Positions 1-4,649 of a stretch of 6,723 nucleotides of DNA are shown here, one piece after another. Position numbers and translations under genes: made by a program. Within the stretch, counting starts at the first letter, position 1; each line of letters starts with the position of its first letter. A model generated the notes under the pieces. It ran no database searches and was not told the DNA's origin. It was given only the letters and a program-made list of their open reading frames with translations. This DNA is from CAYRTV01 sp046483285 (GTDB lineage: Bacteria; Acidobacteriota; Aminicenantia; Aminicenantales; Aminicenantaceae). The stretch covers positions 1 to 6,723 of the forward strand of contig JAWODN010000027.1 in NCBI GenBank assembly GCA_046483285.1, in the 5' to 3' direction.

Positions 1-358
1 TTCTGGTATAAGCTACCATTTTTTTAATACCGAAAGTTCTACACGCTTCTTCTAATATTTTCATTCCTTTGCGCCAGAACTTTGGATAATGAGCGTCAAT
101 CCATACTCCCTGAATAAATAACTTTCTTTCTTTTTGTGTAATAGCCTGTGTTATGTTTATGACAAAAGTACACATCATTTTCCCTTCTGTATCATAAGCA
201 ATAAAAGGAAACACTTTTCTGTTGAGTAAACCTGAACGCATATAACGATAGAAAGTTTCACCATCAGCAGTGTCGTCATATTCAAGAAGTTTTTTACATA
301 TTCTGTTTAAATCATCAGCTTCGTAGGTTAAATAAAGTGTAAAAGGCTTTAGGTTCAT
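1..358 (-). CDS. GNAT-like acetyltransferase, phage type (partial, C-terminus beyond window)
   Basis: An open frame starts with ATG at 358 and runs 119 codons without a stop to the window edge, so only the N-terminal part is visible. The protein begins MNLKPFTLYLTYEADDLNRI. A central pair of hydrophobic strands (VFPFIAYD, MMCTFVINI) is followed by a strand-helix-strand reading IQGVWIDAHYPKF, GMKILEEACRTFG and IKKMVAYTR. That order resembles the core of small GNAT-fold acetyltransferases found in phage genomes, but the classic R/Q-x-x-G-x-G/A acetyl-CoA loop is not clear, so activity is uncertain. Its ATG overlaps the stop of the upstream 55-codon gene (ATGA), which implies translational coupling. 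No strong Shine-Dalgarno lies at the usual distance. Codon use is AT-rich, like the two frames before it and unlike hflK or nnr. It could instead be an unrelated phage protein of similar secondary structure. Confidence 0.55.
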   Translation of the reverse strand, partial: MNLKPFTLYLTYEADDLNRICKKLLEYDDTADGETFYRYMRSGLLNRKVFPFIAYDTEGKMMCTFVINITQAITQKERKLFIQGVWIDAHYPKFWRKGMKILEEACRTFGIKKMVAYTR

Positions 359-522
359 TCCAAATCACTTATCCTGTCCTCGTGGTCTTTTAAATCACCA
401 TATAAATTATTGACAAGATTTTGAATAATCTTATTGTAGTTTTTTACTATTTCTTTTAATTCCTCATTTTCAATGTCAGCATCGTTAGGTAAACCTATGA
501 TACTTTTTGGTAGCCTACCCAT
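355..522 (-). CDS. Small phage-like protein of 55 residues, function unknown
   Basis: The frame opens with ATG at 522, ends with TGA at 357-355 and encodes 55 residues beginning MGRLPKSIIGLPNDADIE. I do not recognise the family. The N-terminus is short and proline-containing. The remainder, from about residue 17, is rich in E, K, N and hydrophobics spaced like heptads, suggesting a coiled coil. It is locked between neighbours: its ATG shares one base with the preceding stop (TAATG) and its stop overlaps the next ATG (ATGA). An AGGGTGAT stretch about nine bases upstream may serve as ribosome binding site. The tight packing and AT-rich composition are the main reasons to call it a real gene. 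Small coiled-coil proteins next to virion genes are common in tailed phages, but a virion role here is inference. Confidence 0.6.
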   Translation of the reverse strand: MGRLPKSIIGLPNDADIENEELKEIVKNYNKIIQNLVNNLYGDLKDHEDRISDLE

Positions 523-758
523 TATCTATCACCCTGCTTTATGAATTGAAAGATTGTCCCGATATATCCGAATAAATTACTGCCTGAAAACTTGATTAAG
601 AAATGTTTACCAAGCTCATCAGGGGTAATATAAGGCACTACAACATCATCATCACCTGTAAGAGATACACTTCCTATATCACGCCATTCGCTTTCATTAT
701 CACACTTGATTGAAATATCAACAGTTCCACTATCTTCTTTCCTGAAATAGTTATCTAT
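522..758 (-). other. Phage virion-like C-terminal segment fused to hflC
   Basis: This is the last 78 codons plus stop of the chimeric frame. The composition shifts to AT-rich just here. The segment reads as a beta-rich domain: SGTVDISIKCDNESEW, DIGSVSLTGDDDVVVPYI, HFLIKFSGSNLFGYIGTIF, ending QFIKQGDR. From memory, C-termini of uncharacterised tailed-phage structural proteins have this pattern (W..LGSVSLTG...., FKFSGS..FEFIG, ending G(D/E)R). This is family-level resemblance, not a database match. The true N-terminus of that protein is missing. The segment is followed without a gap by the two coupled small phage-like genes, which supports one continuous foreign segment from the window start to about 758. 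The exact join is uncertain by perhaps 20 bases. Confidence 0.55.
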
Positions 759-1688
759 CTTCAGGTATTTAAAAAATTCCGAGTCGGTGCTCAGCAGCAG
801 CCAGGTTTGTTCGGCCAGGGTGTTTTGGTAAGTTTCCAGTGTTTTCATGAATTGATAAAATTCGGGGTCGAGATTGTAGGCTTCCGCGTAAATTTTTGTC
901 GCTTCGGCATCGGCTTCCCCCTTGATTTCTTGGGCCTGGCGGTAGGCTCCCGAAGAGATGATATCCAGCTCCCGTTCTTTTTGACCCCGGATTTCCGCGC
1001 TTGACCCGTCTCCTTCAGAACGGTATTTGGCGGCGATTCTTTGCCGTTCGGAAATCATCCGGTCAAAGACTTTCTGCTGGACTTCATCCACGTAATTGAT
1101 CCGCTTGAATCTGACGTCTTTAAGCTCCACCCCGTATTCTTTTGTGATTTCTGAAGAGTTTTCCAGGATAATTTGGGAGAGCTTTTCCCGGCCGATATCT
1201 ATTTCCTGAATTTCCTCCCGGGTCTCAATGAATGCTATTTCTTCGGAGAGCTGAAAATCCCGGTTGGATGATCTTACCAGTTCAATCAGATCGTAATTGG
1301 CCACGATGTTTCGGGTTTCGCCGTCGATGATATCGTCCAGCCGTGATTGGGCCCCCCGTTCGTCATGGACTCTTTGGAAAAAAACCAGAGGCTGGGCAAT
1401 CCGCCAGCGGGCATAGATATCCACCCAGATGAATTTCTTATCCCTGGTCGGGATTTGGTTGGCCGACCCGTCCCACTCCAGCCATCTTTTTTCAAAAAAA
1501 TTGGCTTTCTGAATGAAAGGAATTTTCACATGCAGTCCGGGGTCGGATACGGTTCCCCCCTTGGGTTCCCCGAACTGCGTTATGATCACCTGGTTGGTTT
1601 CGGAAACGATATACATGGCGTCAAACAGCAGGATCAGAACGACAAAGACAGCCACTCCGATGAGAGCGTATTTGGTTTCTTTTTTCAC
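522..1688 (-). CDS. hflC: HflC-type band-7 protein, chimeric with a phage-like C-terminus
   Basis: Residues 1-310 are HflC, partner of HflK in the membrane complex that surrounds and regulates the FtsH protease. Visible features are a membrane anchor at about 8-28, the band-7/SPFH segment with FGEPKGGTVSDPGLHVKIPF at about 39-58, IPTRDKKFIWVDIYARW at 79-95, and a charged helix (about 210-270) ending in the family's typical DPEFYQFMKTLETY and SDSEFF-like tail (TDSEFFKYLK, 301-310). The start is GTG at 1688, chosen because an AGGAGGTG site lies 6 bases upstream and the GTGA overlaps the hflK stop. HflC proteins normally end near this point. Here about 78 further residues (IDNYFRKEDSGTVDIS... 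to FIKQGDR) follow without a stop, in AT-rich DNA, and look like the end of a phage virion protein. The fused frame is either a real recombination product or an assembly chimera. Confidence 0.85.
   Translation of the reverse strand: MKKETKYALIGVAVFVVLILLFDAMYIVSETNQVIITQFGEPKGGTVSDPGLHVKIPFIQKANFFEKRWLEWDGSANQIPTRDKKFIWVDIYARWRIAQPLVFFQRVHDERGAQSRLDDIIDGETRNIVANYDLIELVRSSNRDFQLSEEIAFIETREEIQEIDIGREKLSQIILENSSEITKEYGVELKDVRFKRINYVDEVQQKVFDRMISERQRIAAKYRSEGDGSSAEIRGQKERELDIISSGAYRQAQEIKGEADAEATKIYAEAYNLDPEFYQFMKTLETYQNTLAEQTWLLLSTDSEFFKYLKIDNYFRKEDSGTVDISIKCDNESEWRDIGSVSLTGDDDVVVPYITPDELGKHFLIKFSGSNLFGYIGTIFQFIKQGDR
741..765. repeat. Imperfect palindrome at the hflC/phage junction
   Basis: CCTGAAATAG (741-750) pairs with CTAT (755-758) and TTCAGG (760-765), leaving a 4-base loop (TTAT) and a single bulged C at 759. 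The ten-base-pair hairpin lies exactly where the frame changes from HflC-like to phage-like. It has no flanking T-run, so it is not an obvious terminator. Confidence 0.65.
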
Positions 1689-2662
1689 TTTTTCACCTCC
1701 TCGCCCAAGTTGAGCAGCGGCAGGATATTTTGCTGCTTTTCATCGAATATGATTTTTTTCTGGATGTTGGGCAGGACATCATTCAAAGTCTCCAGGTAAA
1801 GCCGTTTTCTGGTGACCAAGGGGGCTCTTCTGTATTCGCGGTATATGGATTTGAAGCGCTGGGCGTCCCCTTCCGCATTATTAACCCGGGCGGTGGCGAA
1901 GCCTTCCGCCGCCTGGATGGTCTGCTCCGCTTCGCCGCGGGCCTTTGGGACGGCCTGGTTGTATTCCGACCAGGCCTCATTGATTTTACGTTCTTTTTCC
2001 TGCAGCGATTCATTGACTTCGTTGAAGGAGGGCTTGACGGGATCGGGCGGGTTGACATCCTGGAAAATAAGCTGATTGACCTGAATGCCGGTCTCGTATA
2101 GATCGCAGAGTTCCTGCAGTCTTTCCTTGCTTTCCAGAGCGACCTTTGCCCGGCCTATGGTGATGACCTCATCCACGGAATGGTCGCCCACAATCTGCCG
2201 GACCACCGCTTCGTTCATATAGCGGAAAGTGGTGCTGATATCACGGACGTTGAACAGGTATTTATAAGGATCGATAACTCTGTATTGAACAATCCACTCC
2301 ACCACGGCAACGTTCAAATCCCCCGTCAGGATGATGGATTCCTTGCGGGCATCCTGGGTCACTTGGAATTCGGAACTTATCGCCGGGCGAGTGGTGCGGA
2401 AACCGAACTCCATTTTCAATTGTCGCTGAACCGGAACTTTGGTCAATTTTTCGATCCCCAGCGGAAGTTTGAGATGCAGCCCCGGGTCCGTGGTGCGGAC
2501 GAACTTGCCGAGTCTGAGAATGATGCCCACTTCTTCGGGTTCGATCTGATAGATGGACCCGAATAATAAAACCGCGACGATGACCACCGCGATTCCGATT
2601 TTAATGAATTTTGGGTTGATTTTGGGCAGCTTCAGGTCCATACTCGGGTAATCATTGGCCAT
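1685..2662 (-). CDS. hflK: HflK, band-7 subunit of the FtsH-associated membrane complex
   Basis: HflK assembles with HflC into a large membrane-bound cage around FtsH hexamers and modulates degradation of membrane proteins. The 325-residue product has a short cytoplasmic N-terminus, one membrane segment at about 19-38 (FIKIGIAVVIVAVLLFGSIY), and then the periplasmic band-7 domain beginning IEPEEVGIILRLGKF with DPGLHLKLPLGIEKL at 59-73. Further on are the HflK-typical ILTGDLNVAVVEWIVQYRV (111-129) and VNPPDPVKPSFNEVNES (203-219), then a long charged, alanine-rich helix to about 275. It is shorter than the roughly 420-residue E. coli HflK because it lacks the long glycine-rich N-terminus and has only a brief C-terminal tail; short forms are usual outside enterobacteria. 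ATG at 2662 is supported by AAGGAGGT four bases upstream. It is first in a two-gene unit with hflC and behind its own candidate promoter. Confidence 0.93.
   Translation of the reverse strand: MANDYPSMDLKLPKINPKFIKIGIAVVIVAVLLFGSIYQIEPEEVGIILRLGKFVRTTDPGLHLKLPLGIEKLTKVPVQRQLKMEFGFRTTRPAISSEFQVTQDARKESIILTGDLNVAVVEWIVQYRVIDPYKYLFNVRDISTTFRYMNEAVVRQIVGDHSVDEVITIGRAKVALESKERLQELCDLYETGIQVNQLIFQDVNPPDPVKPSFNEVNESLQEKERKINEAWSEYNQAVPKARGEAEQTIQAAEGFATARVNNAEGDAQRFKSIYREYRRAPLVTRKRLYLETLNDVLPNIQKKIIFDEKQQNILPLLNLGEEVKK
1695..1702 (-). promoter_or_regulatory. Ribosome binding site of hflC inside the end of hflK
   Basis: On the minus strand GAGGAGGT precedes the GTG start at 1688 by six bases. It is encoded by the Glu-Glu-Val codons near the hflK C-terminus. 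It decides the GTG start and, with the four-base GTGA overlap, indicates coupled translation giving balanced HflK and HflC. Confidence 0.8.
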
Positions 2663-2666
2663 GATG

Positions 2667-2674
2667 ACCTCCTT
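2667..2674 (-). promoter_or_regulatory. Ribosome binding site of hflK
   Basis: AAGGAGGT on the minus strand, four bases before ATG 2662, is a near-perfect Shine-Dalgarno sequence and fixes the hflK start. Confidence 0.8.
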
Positions 2675-2697
2675 CTTTAATTGCCGTTGTTTCGATT

Positions 2698-2721
2698 TTG
2701 ATTATGGTAACACATAATCAA
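2698..2721. promoter_or_regulatory. Perfect inverted repeat, possible operator of hflKC
   Basis: TTGATTATG (2698-2706) and CATAATCAA (2713-2721) are perfect nine-base arms around a six-base centre, GTAACA. The element overlaps the -10, spacer and last -35 base of the candidate hflK promoter, the right size and place for a dimeric repressor. There is no T-run in a terminator position. The binding protein is unknown. Confidence 0.45.
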
Positions 2722-2726
2722 GTCAA
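2699..2726 (-). promoter_or_regulatory. Candidate sigma-70-type promoter of hflKC
   Basis: On the minus strand TTGACT (2726-2721) is followed after 16 bases by TAATCA (2704-2699). The -35 matches the TTGACA consensus at five of six positions; the -10 is weak. Transcription would start near 2692, giving an untranslated leader of about 30 bases that carries the hflK ribosome binding site. An inverted repeat covers the -10 and spacer. Confidence 0.45.
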
Positions 2727-2857
2727 AAGTGAAACCAAGGCATGTTGCCGTTCCTCCCGCCTGATCTATTCATAAAAAAATGGTGATGGTGCAGGGCGGG
2801 CCGGCGAAAGCACTCATAGATCCCTCGTCGCTCCGCTCCTCAGGGCGACATGCCACT

Positions 2858-3009
2858 TTGTCATTGCGAGGCTTGCGTCAGCAAGCCGTGGCAATCCCTT
2901 CCTGCCTCGTGAAAGCGGAACCACCCCCAAGACGAAGCAGTAAGGGATCCCTCGGTGCTTCGCACTGCGGGATGACACACTCAAAGGCACGGCGTGCCCC
3001 GGAATGACA
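2858..3009 (+). repeat. 152-bp direct repeat, copy 1
   Basis: It matches 3068-3219 base for base at a 210-base offset with three substitutions: G/A in the first hairpin loop arm, C/T in GGGATCCCTC, and T/C in GCACTGCGGG. The order inside is TTGTCATTGCGAGG hairpin, CTCGTGAAAGCGGAACC spacer, GGGATCCCTC hairpin, then GGCACGGCGTGCC hairpin. The near identity suggests a recent duplication. Confidence 0.9.
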
Positions 3010-3015
3010 TTCCCC

Positions 3016-3065
3016 TTGTCATTGCGAGGCTTGCGCCAGCAAGCCGTGGCAATCCCTTCCTGCCC
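3016..3065 (+). repeat. Partial third copy of the TTGTCATTGCGAGG module
   Basis: This 50-base truncated unit repeats only the first module (TTGTCATTGCGAGGCTTGCG... to ...CAATCCCTTCCTGCC). It has GCCAGC where copy 1 has GTCAGC, and it stops before the spacer present in both long copies. Confidence 0.85.
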
Positions 3066-3067
3066 CC

Positions 3068-3219
3068 TTGTCATTGCGAGGCTTGCGTCAACAAGCCGTG
3101 GCAATCCCTTCCTGCCTCGTGAAAGCGGAACCACCCCCAAGACGAAGCAGTAAGGGATCTCTCGGTGCTTCGCACCGCGGGATGACACACTCAAAGGCAC
3201 GGCGTGCCCCGGAATGACA
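3068..3219 (+). repeat. 152-bp direct repeat, copy 2
   Basis: Second long copy, described under 2858-3009. Its last part belongs also to the inverted repeat shared with the right end of the window, so the element families are nested. Confidence 0.9.
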
Positions 3220-3307
3220 CACTCAAAAGTGCTCCGGTCCGGGAATGACATTGGGATCATTTTCATGGTTCGTGGCGTATTATACACATGATAAATTCAC
3301 AAAAAAA
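3153..3307 (-). repeat. Left copy of a long inverted repeat flanking thiE-tsaE-nnr
   Basis: The reverse complement of this stretch aligns without gaps to 6569-6723, with about ten substitutions over 155 bases. The shared block starts with a seven-T run, passes TGAATTYATCATG and GTATAA, then an identical run through CGAACCATGAAAATGATCCC and the GGACCGGAGCAC module, and ends in the GATCCCT module. Outside the T-run the two flanks differ at once, so this looks like the true end of an element. Confidence 0.9.
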
Positions 3308-3541
3308 GGGTCAAGGCAGGCCGGTCTCACCGCATCTGCGGCGGCCCCTGCCCGTTCATCAGCGGGGTTGAATAATCGAGTCCTGGCGGCCATGTCCAGG
3401 ATAAATTTATACTGCATATAAACGGGGATTGCAATGCCGTACCGGCGCTATGCGGGGCCGCCTCCTTGTCGAAGGAGACATTTTAGCTTAGCAGTTGATG
3501 GGGACACTATTGCTTTGCTATCACAATGCGGGGCAGCCTCC
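3308..3541. other. Intergenic region upstream of thiE
   Basis: No supported gene. It holds a hairpin (TCCTGG 3381-3386 with CCAGGA 3396-3401), an AT-rich inverted repeat (TTTATA 3406-3411 with TATAAA 3417-3422) and the first copy of a duplicated 24-bp element, whose CTCCTT-GTCG-AAGGAG can form a stem. The thiamine riboswitch core (CTGAGA, ACCTGATC...) is absent. The minus-strand frame at 3448-3939 has no recognisable protein and is antisense to thiE. Confidence 0.6.
3451..3474 (+). repeat. 24-bp direct repeat upstream of thiE, copy 1
   Basis: TGCGGGGCCGCCTCCTTGTC plus GAAG. It matches 3527-3550 except for one base (C/A at the ninth position) and lies 76 bases before it. Here the motif continues GGAG, closing a CTCCTT/AAGGAG hairpin, and no -10-like sequence follows at promoter spacing. 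Confidence 0.8.
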
Positions 3542-3550
3542 TTGTCGAAG
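3527..3550 (+). repeat. 24-bp direct repeat upstream of thiE, copy 2
   Basis: Second copy, TGCGGGGCAGCCTCCTTGTC plus GAAG. It contains the TTGTCG that acts as -35 in the proposed thiE promoter, so this copy is placed where a regulator or RNA polymerase would bind. Confidence 0.8.
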
Positions 3551-3570
3551 CCCGGGGGCATTGATATAAT
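3542..3570 (+). promoter_or_regulatory. Promoter of thiE, predicted leaderless
   Basis: TTGTCG (3542-3547), a 17-base spacer and a perfect TATAAT (3565-3570) preceded by TGA, which resembles an extended -10. The expected start point, about 7 bases on, is 3576-3578, only 2-4 bases ahead of the thiE ATG at 3580. There is no Shine-Dalgarno before that ATG. Confidence 0.75.
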
Positions 3571-3579
3571 CGAAATGTT

Positions 3580-4224
3580 ATGAACATCGATTGGAGGCTG
3601 TGTCTGGTGGCGGATGTGGATGCCGCCTGCGGCCGCAATCTTGTCGCCGTTGTGGAGGAGGCGGTCCAAGCCGGAGTGACCTGCGTTCAACTGCGGGCCA
3701 AACACCTTGACGGCGGACTTTTTCTGGCCCTTGCAAATAACCTGGCTGAAATTCTTCTTCCCCAAAAAATACCCCTTTTCATCAATGACCGGGTGGATGT
3801 GGCGGCATCCTGCCGCTGCCAGGGGGTTCATCTCGGGCAAAATGATCTTCCTGTTCCCCAAGCCCGCCGGATTCTGGGGGAAAAATCCATTATCGGGATA
3901 TCCATAAATACCGTGCAGGAGGCCAAGCGGGCCTCTCAAACGGGAGCCGACTATTTGGGGGCCGGTCCTGTTTTCCAGACCCGGAGCAAATCAACTTCTT
4001 ATCCGGTTCTTGGACAGAAAGGCCTCCGCACGATCAGAAATGCGGTGGACCTGCCCATTTTAGCCATCGGAGGCATCAGCCCGGACAATGCCGCTCAAGT
4101 ATTTGAAGCCGGAGCCGATGGGATCGCGGTGATTTCCGCAATATTGGGCCATGGGGATATCAAAGAAGCCACCGGAAAACTGGTCCGGGTTCTTCCTCAC
4201 CGGCCTGCTTTTTCAGAAACCTGA
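3580..4224 (+). CDS. thiE: Thiamine-phosphate synthase ThiE
   Basis: ThiE is a cytoplasmic TIM barrel that condenses the pyrimidine HMP-PP with the thiazole phosphate HET-P to give thiamine phosphate, releasing pyrophosphate. The 214 residues are a normal length. Visible motifs are QLRAK (37-41, pyrimidine-pyrophosphate contacts Q, R, K), INDR (68-71), GVHLGQNDLP (82-91, with the metal-binding Asp), GAGPVFQTRSKS (127-138), IGGI (163-166) and VISAI (184-188). The usual TPTK pyrophosphate loop reads QTRSK, keeping Thr and Lys with Ser for the second Thr. ATG 3580 is the first start after an in-frame stop at 3562-3564 and preserves the first beta strand (WRLCLVAD). It has no Shine-Dalgarno, and the promoter suggests a leaderless message. 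A GTG at 3607 with GGAGG nine bases upstream is an alternative that would cut off that strand. Its 3' end overlaps convergent tsaE by 28 bases. Confidence 0.93.
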   Translation: MNIDWRLCLVADVDAACGRNLVAVVEEAVQAGVTCVQLRAKHLDGGLFLALANNLAEILLPQKIPLFINDRVDVAASCRCQGVHLGQNDLPVPQARRILGEKSIIGISINTVQEAKRASQTGADYLGAGPVFQTRSKSTSYPVLGQKGLRTIRNAVDLPILAIGGISPDNAAQVFEAGADGIAVISAILGHGDIKEATGKLVRVLPHRPAFSET

Positions 4225-4649
4225 ACCATTATCCGGCGCCTTTCGCTTTTTAAAACAGAGATCCGGACCCGGATAACATTGTCCTGGAAATCATATTTTT
4301 CAGCCCACTCTATAATGATAACCCCTTCCCCCATAAAATCCTCCCATCCCAGATCCTCGATTTCTTCGCGGCTGTTCAGGCGGTAAAAATCCAGATGATA
4401 AACCGGGACCCGGGCTTTATAAACATTCATGAGAGTGAACGAAGGGCTGCACACCTGATTGACATCCTTCAAGCCCAAACCCGCCGCCAGTCCCTTTGCG
4501 AAAACCGTCTTTCCGGCCCCTAAATCTCCATATAAACAAACGATTTCATCTCCTTTAAGGCTTCGCCCCAAATCGCGGGCGATTTGAAGGGTTTGTTCCT
4601 CGGAATGAGAGATGAATTCTTTTTTACTCATACCCGGTCGGGACGGCAT
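4197..4649 (-). CDS. tsaE: tRNA threonylcarbamoyladenosine biosynthesis ATPase TsaE
   Basis: TsaE is the P-loop ATPase that works with TsaB and TsaD in transferring the threonylcarbamoyl group to A37 of ANN-decoding tRNAs. The 150-residue product has the usual family size. It shows Walker A GDLGAGKT at 41-48, SPSFTLMNVY at 68-77, the conserved HLDFYRL at 85-91 and IIEWAEK at 112-118. ATG 4649 directly follows the nnr stop (TGAATG), so coupling by terminating ribosomes is likely. Neither this ATG nor the in-frame ATG at 4631 (MSKKEF) has a good Shine-Dalgarno; family alignment would allow either, and the first six residues MPSRPG may not be native. The last codons overlap the end of convergent thiE. 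No terminator separates the two. Confidence 0.93.
   Translation of the reverse strand: MPSRPGMSKKEFISHSEEQTLQIARDLGRSLKGDEIVCLYGDLGAGKTVFAKGLAAGLGLKDVNQVCSPSFTLMNVYKARVPVYHLDFYRLNSREEIEDLGWEDFMGEGVIIIEWAEKYDFQDNVIRVRISVLKSERRRIMVQVSEKAGR

Larger units (their letters stand above)
2819..3283. repeat. Mosaic of palindromic dispersed-repeat modules, no genes
   Basis: This gene-free stretch is built from short hairpin-bearing modules. One type begins TTGTCATTGCGAGG and holds GGCTTGC-GTCA-GCAAGCC (copies at 2858, 3016 and 3068). A second runs GGGATCCCTC to GGGATGACA around CGGTGC-TTC-GCACCG (about 2944 and 3154). A third has GGCAC-GGC-GTGCC followed by GGAATGACA (about 2986 and 3196). Another related module lies at 2819-2850 (CCCTCGTCGCTCCGCTCC...) and a last one at about 3220-3250 (GTGCTCCGGTCCGGGAATGACA). 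All share a TGTCATTSC or complementary border. Modules of this kind are scattered through many bacterial genomes. A 157-codon minus-strand frame crosses the mosaic but is simply translated repeat. Confidence 0.85.

Noticed and set aside
1..758. Prophage attachment site at the 3' end of hflC
   Set aside because: No integrase, no direct repeat of an att core and the join falls inside a virion-type gene rather than at a phage end; recombination or a chimeric assembly fits better.
1347..1799. 150-codon plus-strand frame opposite hflC/hflK
   Set aside because: Runs antisense across two well-recognised genes, with no ribosome binding site or recognisable domain.
2180..2566. 128-codon plus-strand frame opposite hflK
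   Set aside because: Complementary-frame shadow of hflK; its sequence shows no family features.
2858..3219. Possible CRISPR array
   Set aside because: Only two long and one partial unit of unequal length, with hairpin modules and no regular unique spacers; no cas genes are present.
2814..3287. 157-codon minus-strand frame with internally repeated protein sequence
   Set aside because: It lies wholly in the palindromic repeat mosaic; the protein repeats merely mirror the 152-bp DNA duplication, and there is no ribosome binding site or family resemblance.
3308..3579. Thiamine (TPP) riboswitch ahead of thiE
   Set aside because: Neither CTGAGA nor the ACCTGATC/GGTAATACC core is present, and the predicted transcript has almost no leader to carry one.
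3448..3939. 163-codon minus-strand frame antisense to thiE
   Set aside because: Proline, glycine and histidine-rich shadow of thiE codons with no domain; it is incompatible with the well-supported thiE gene.
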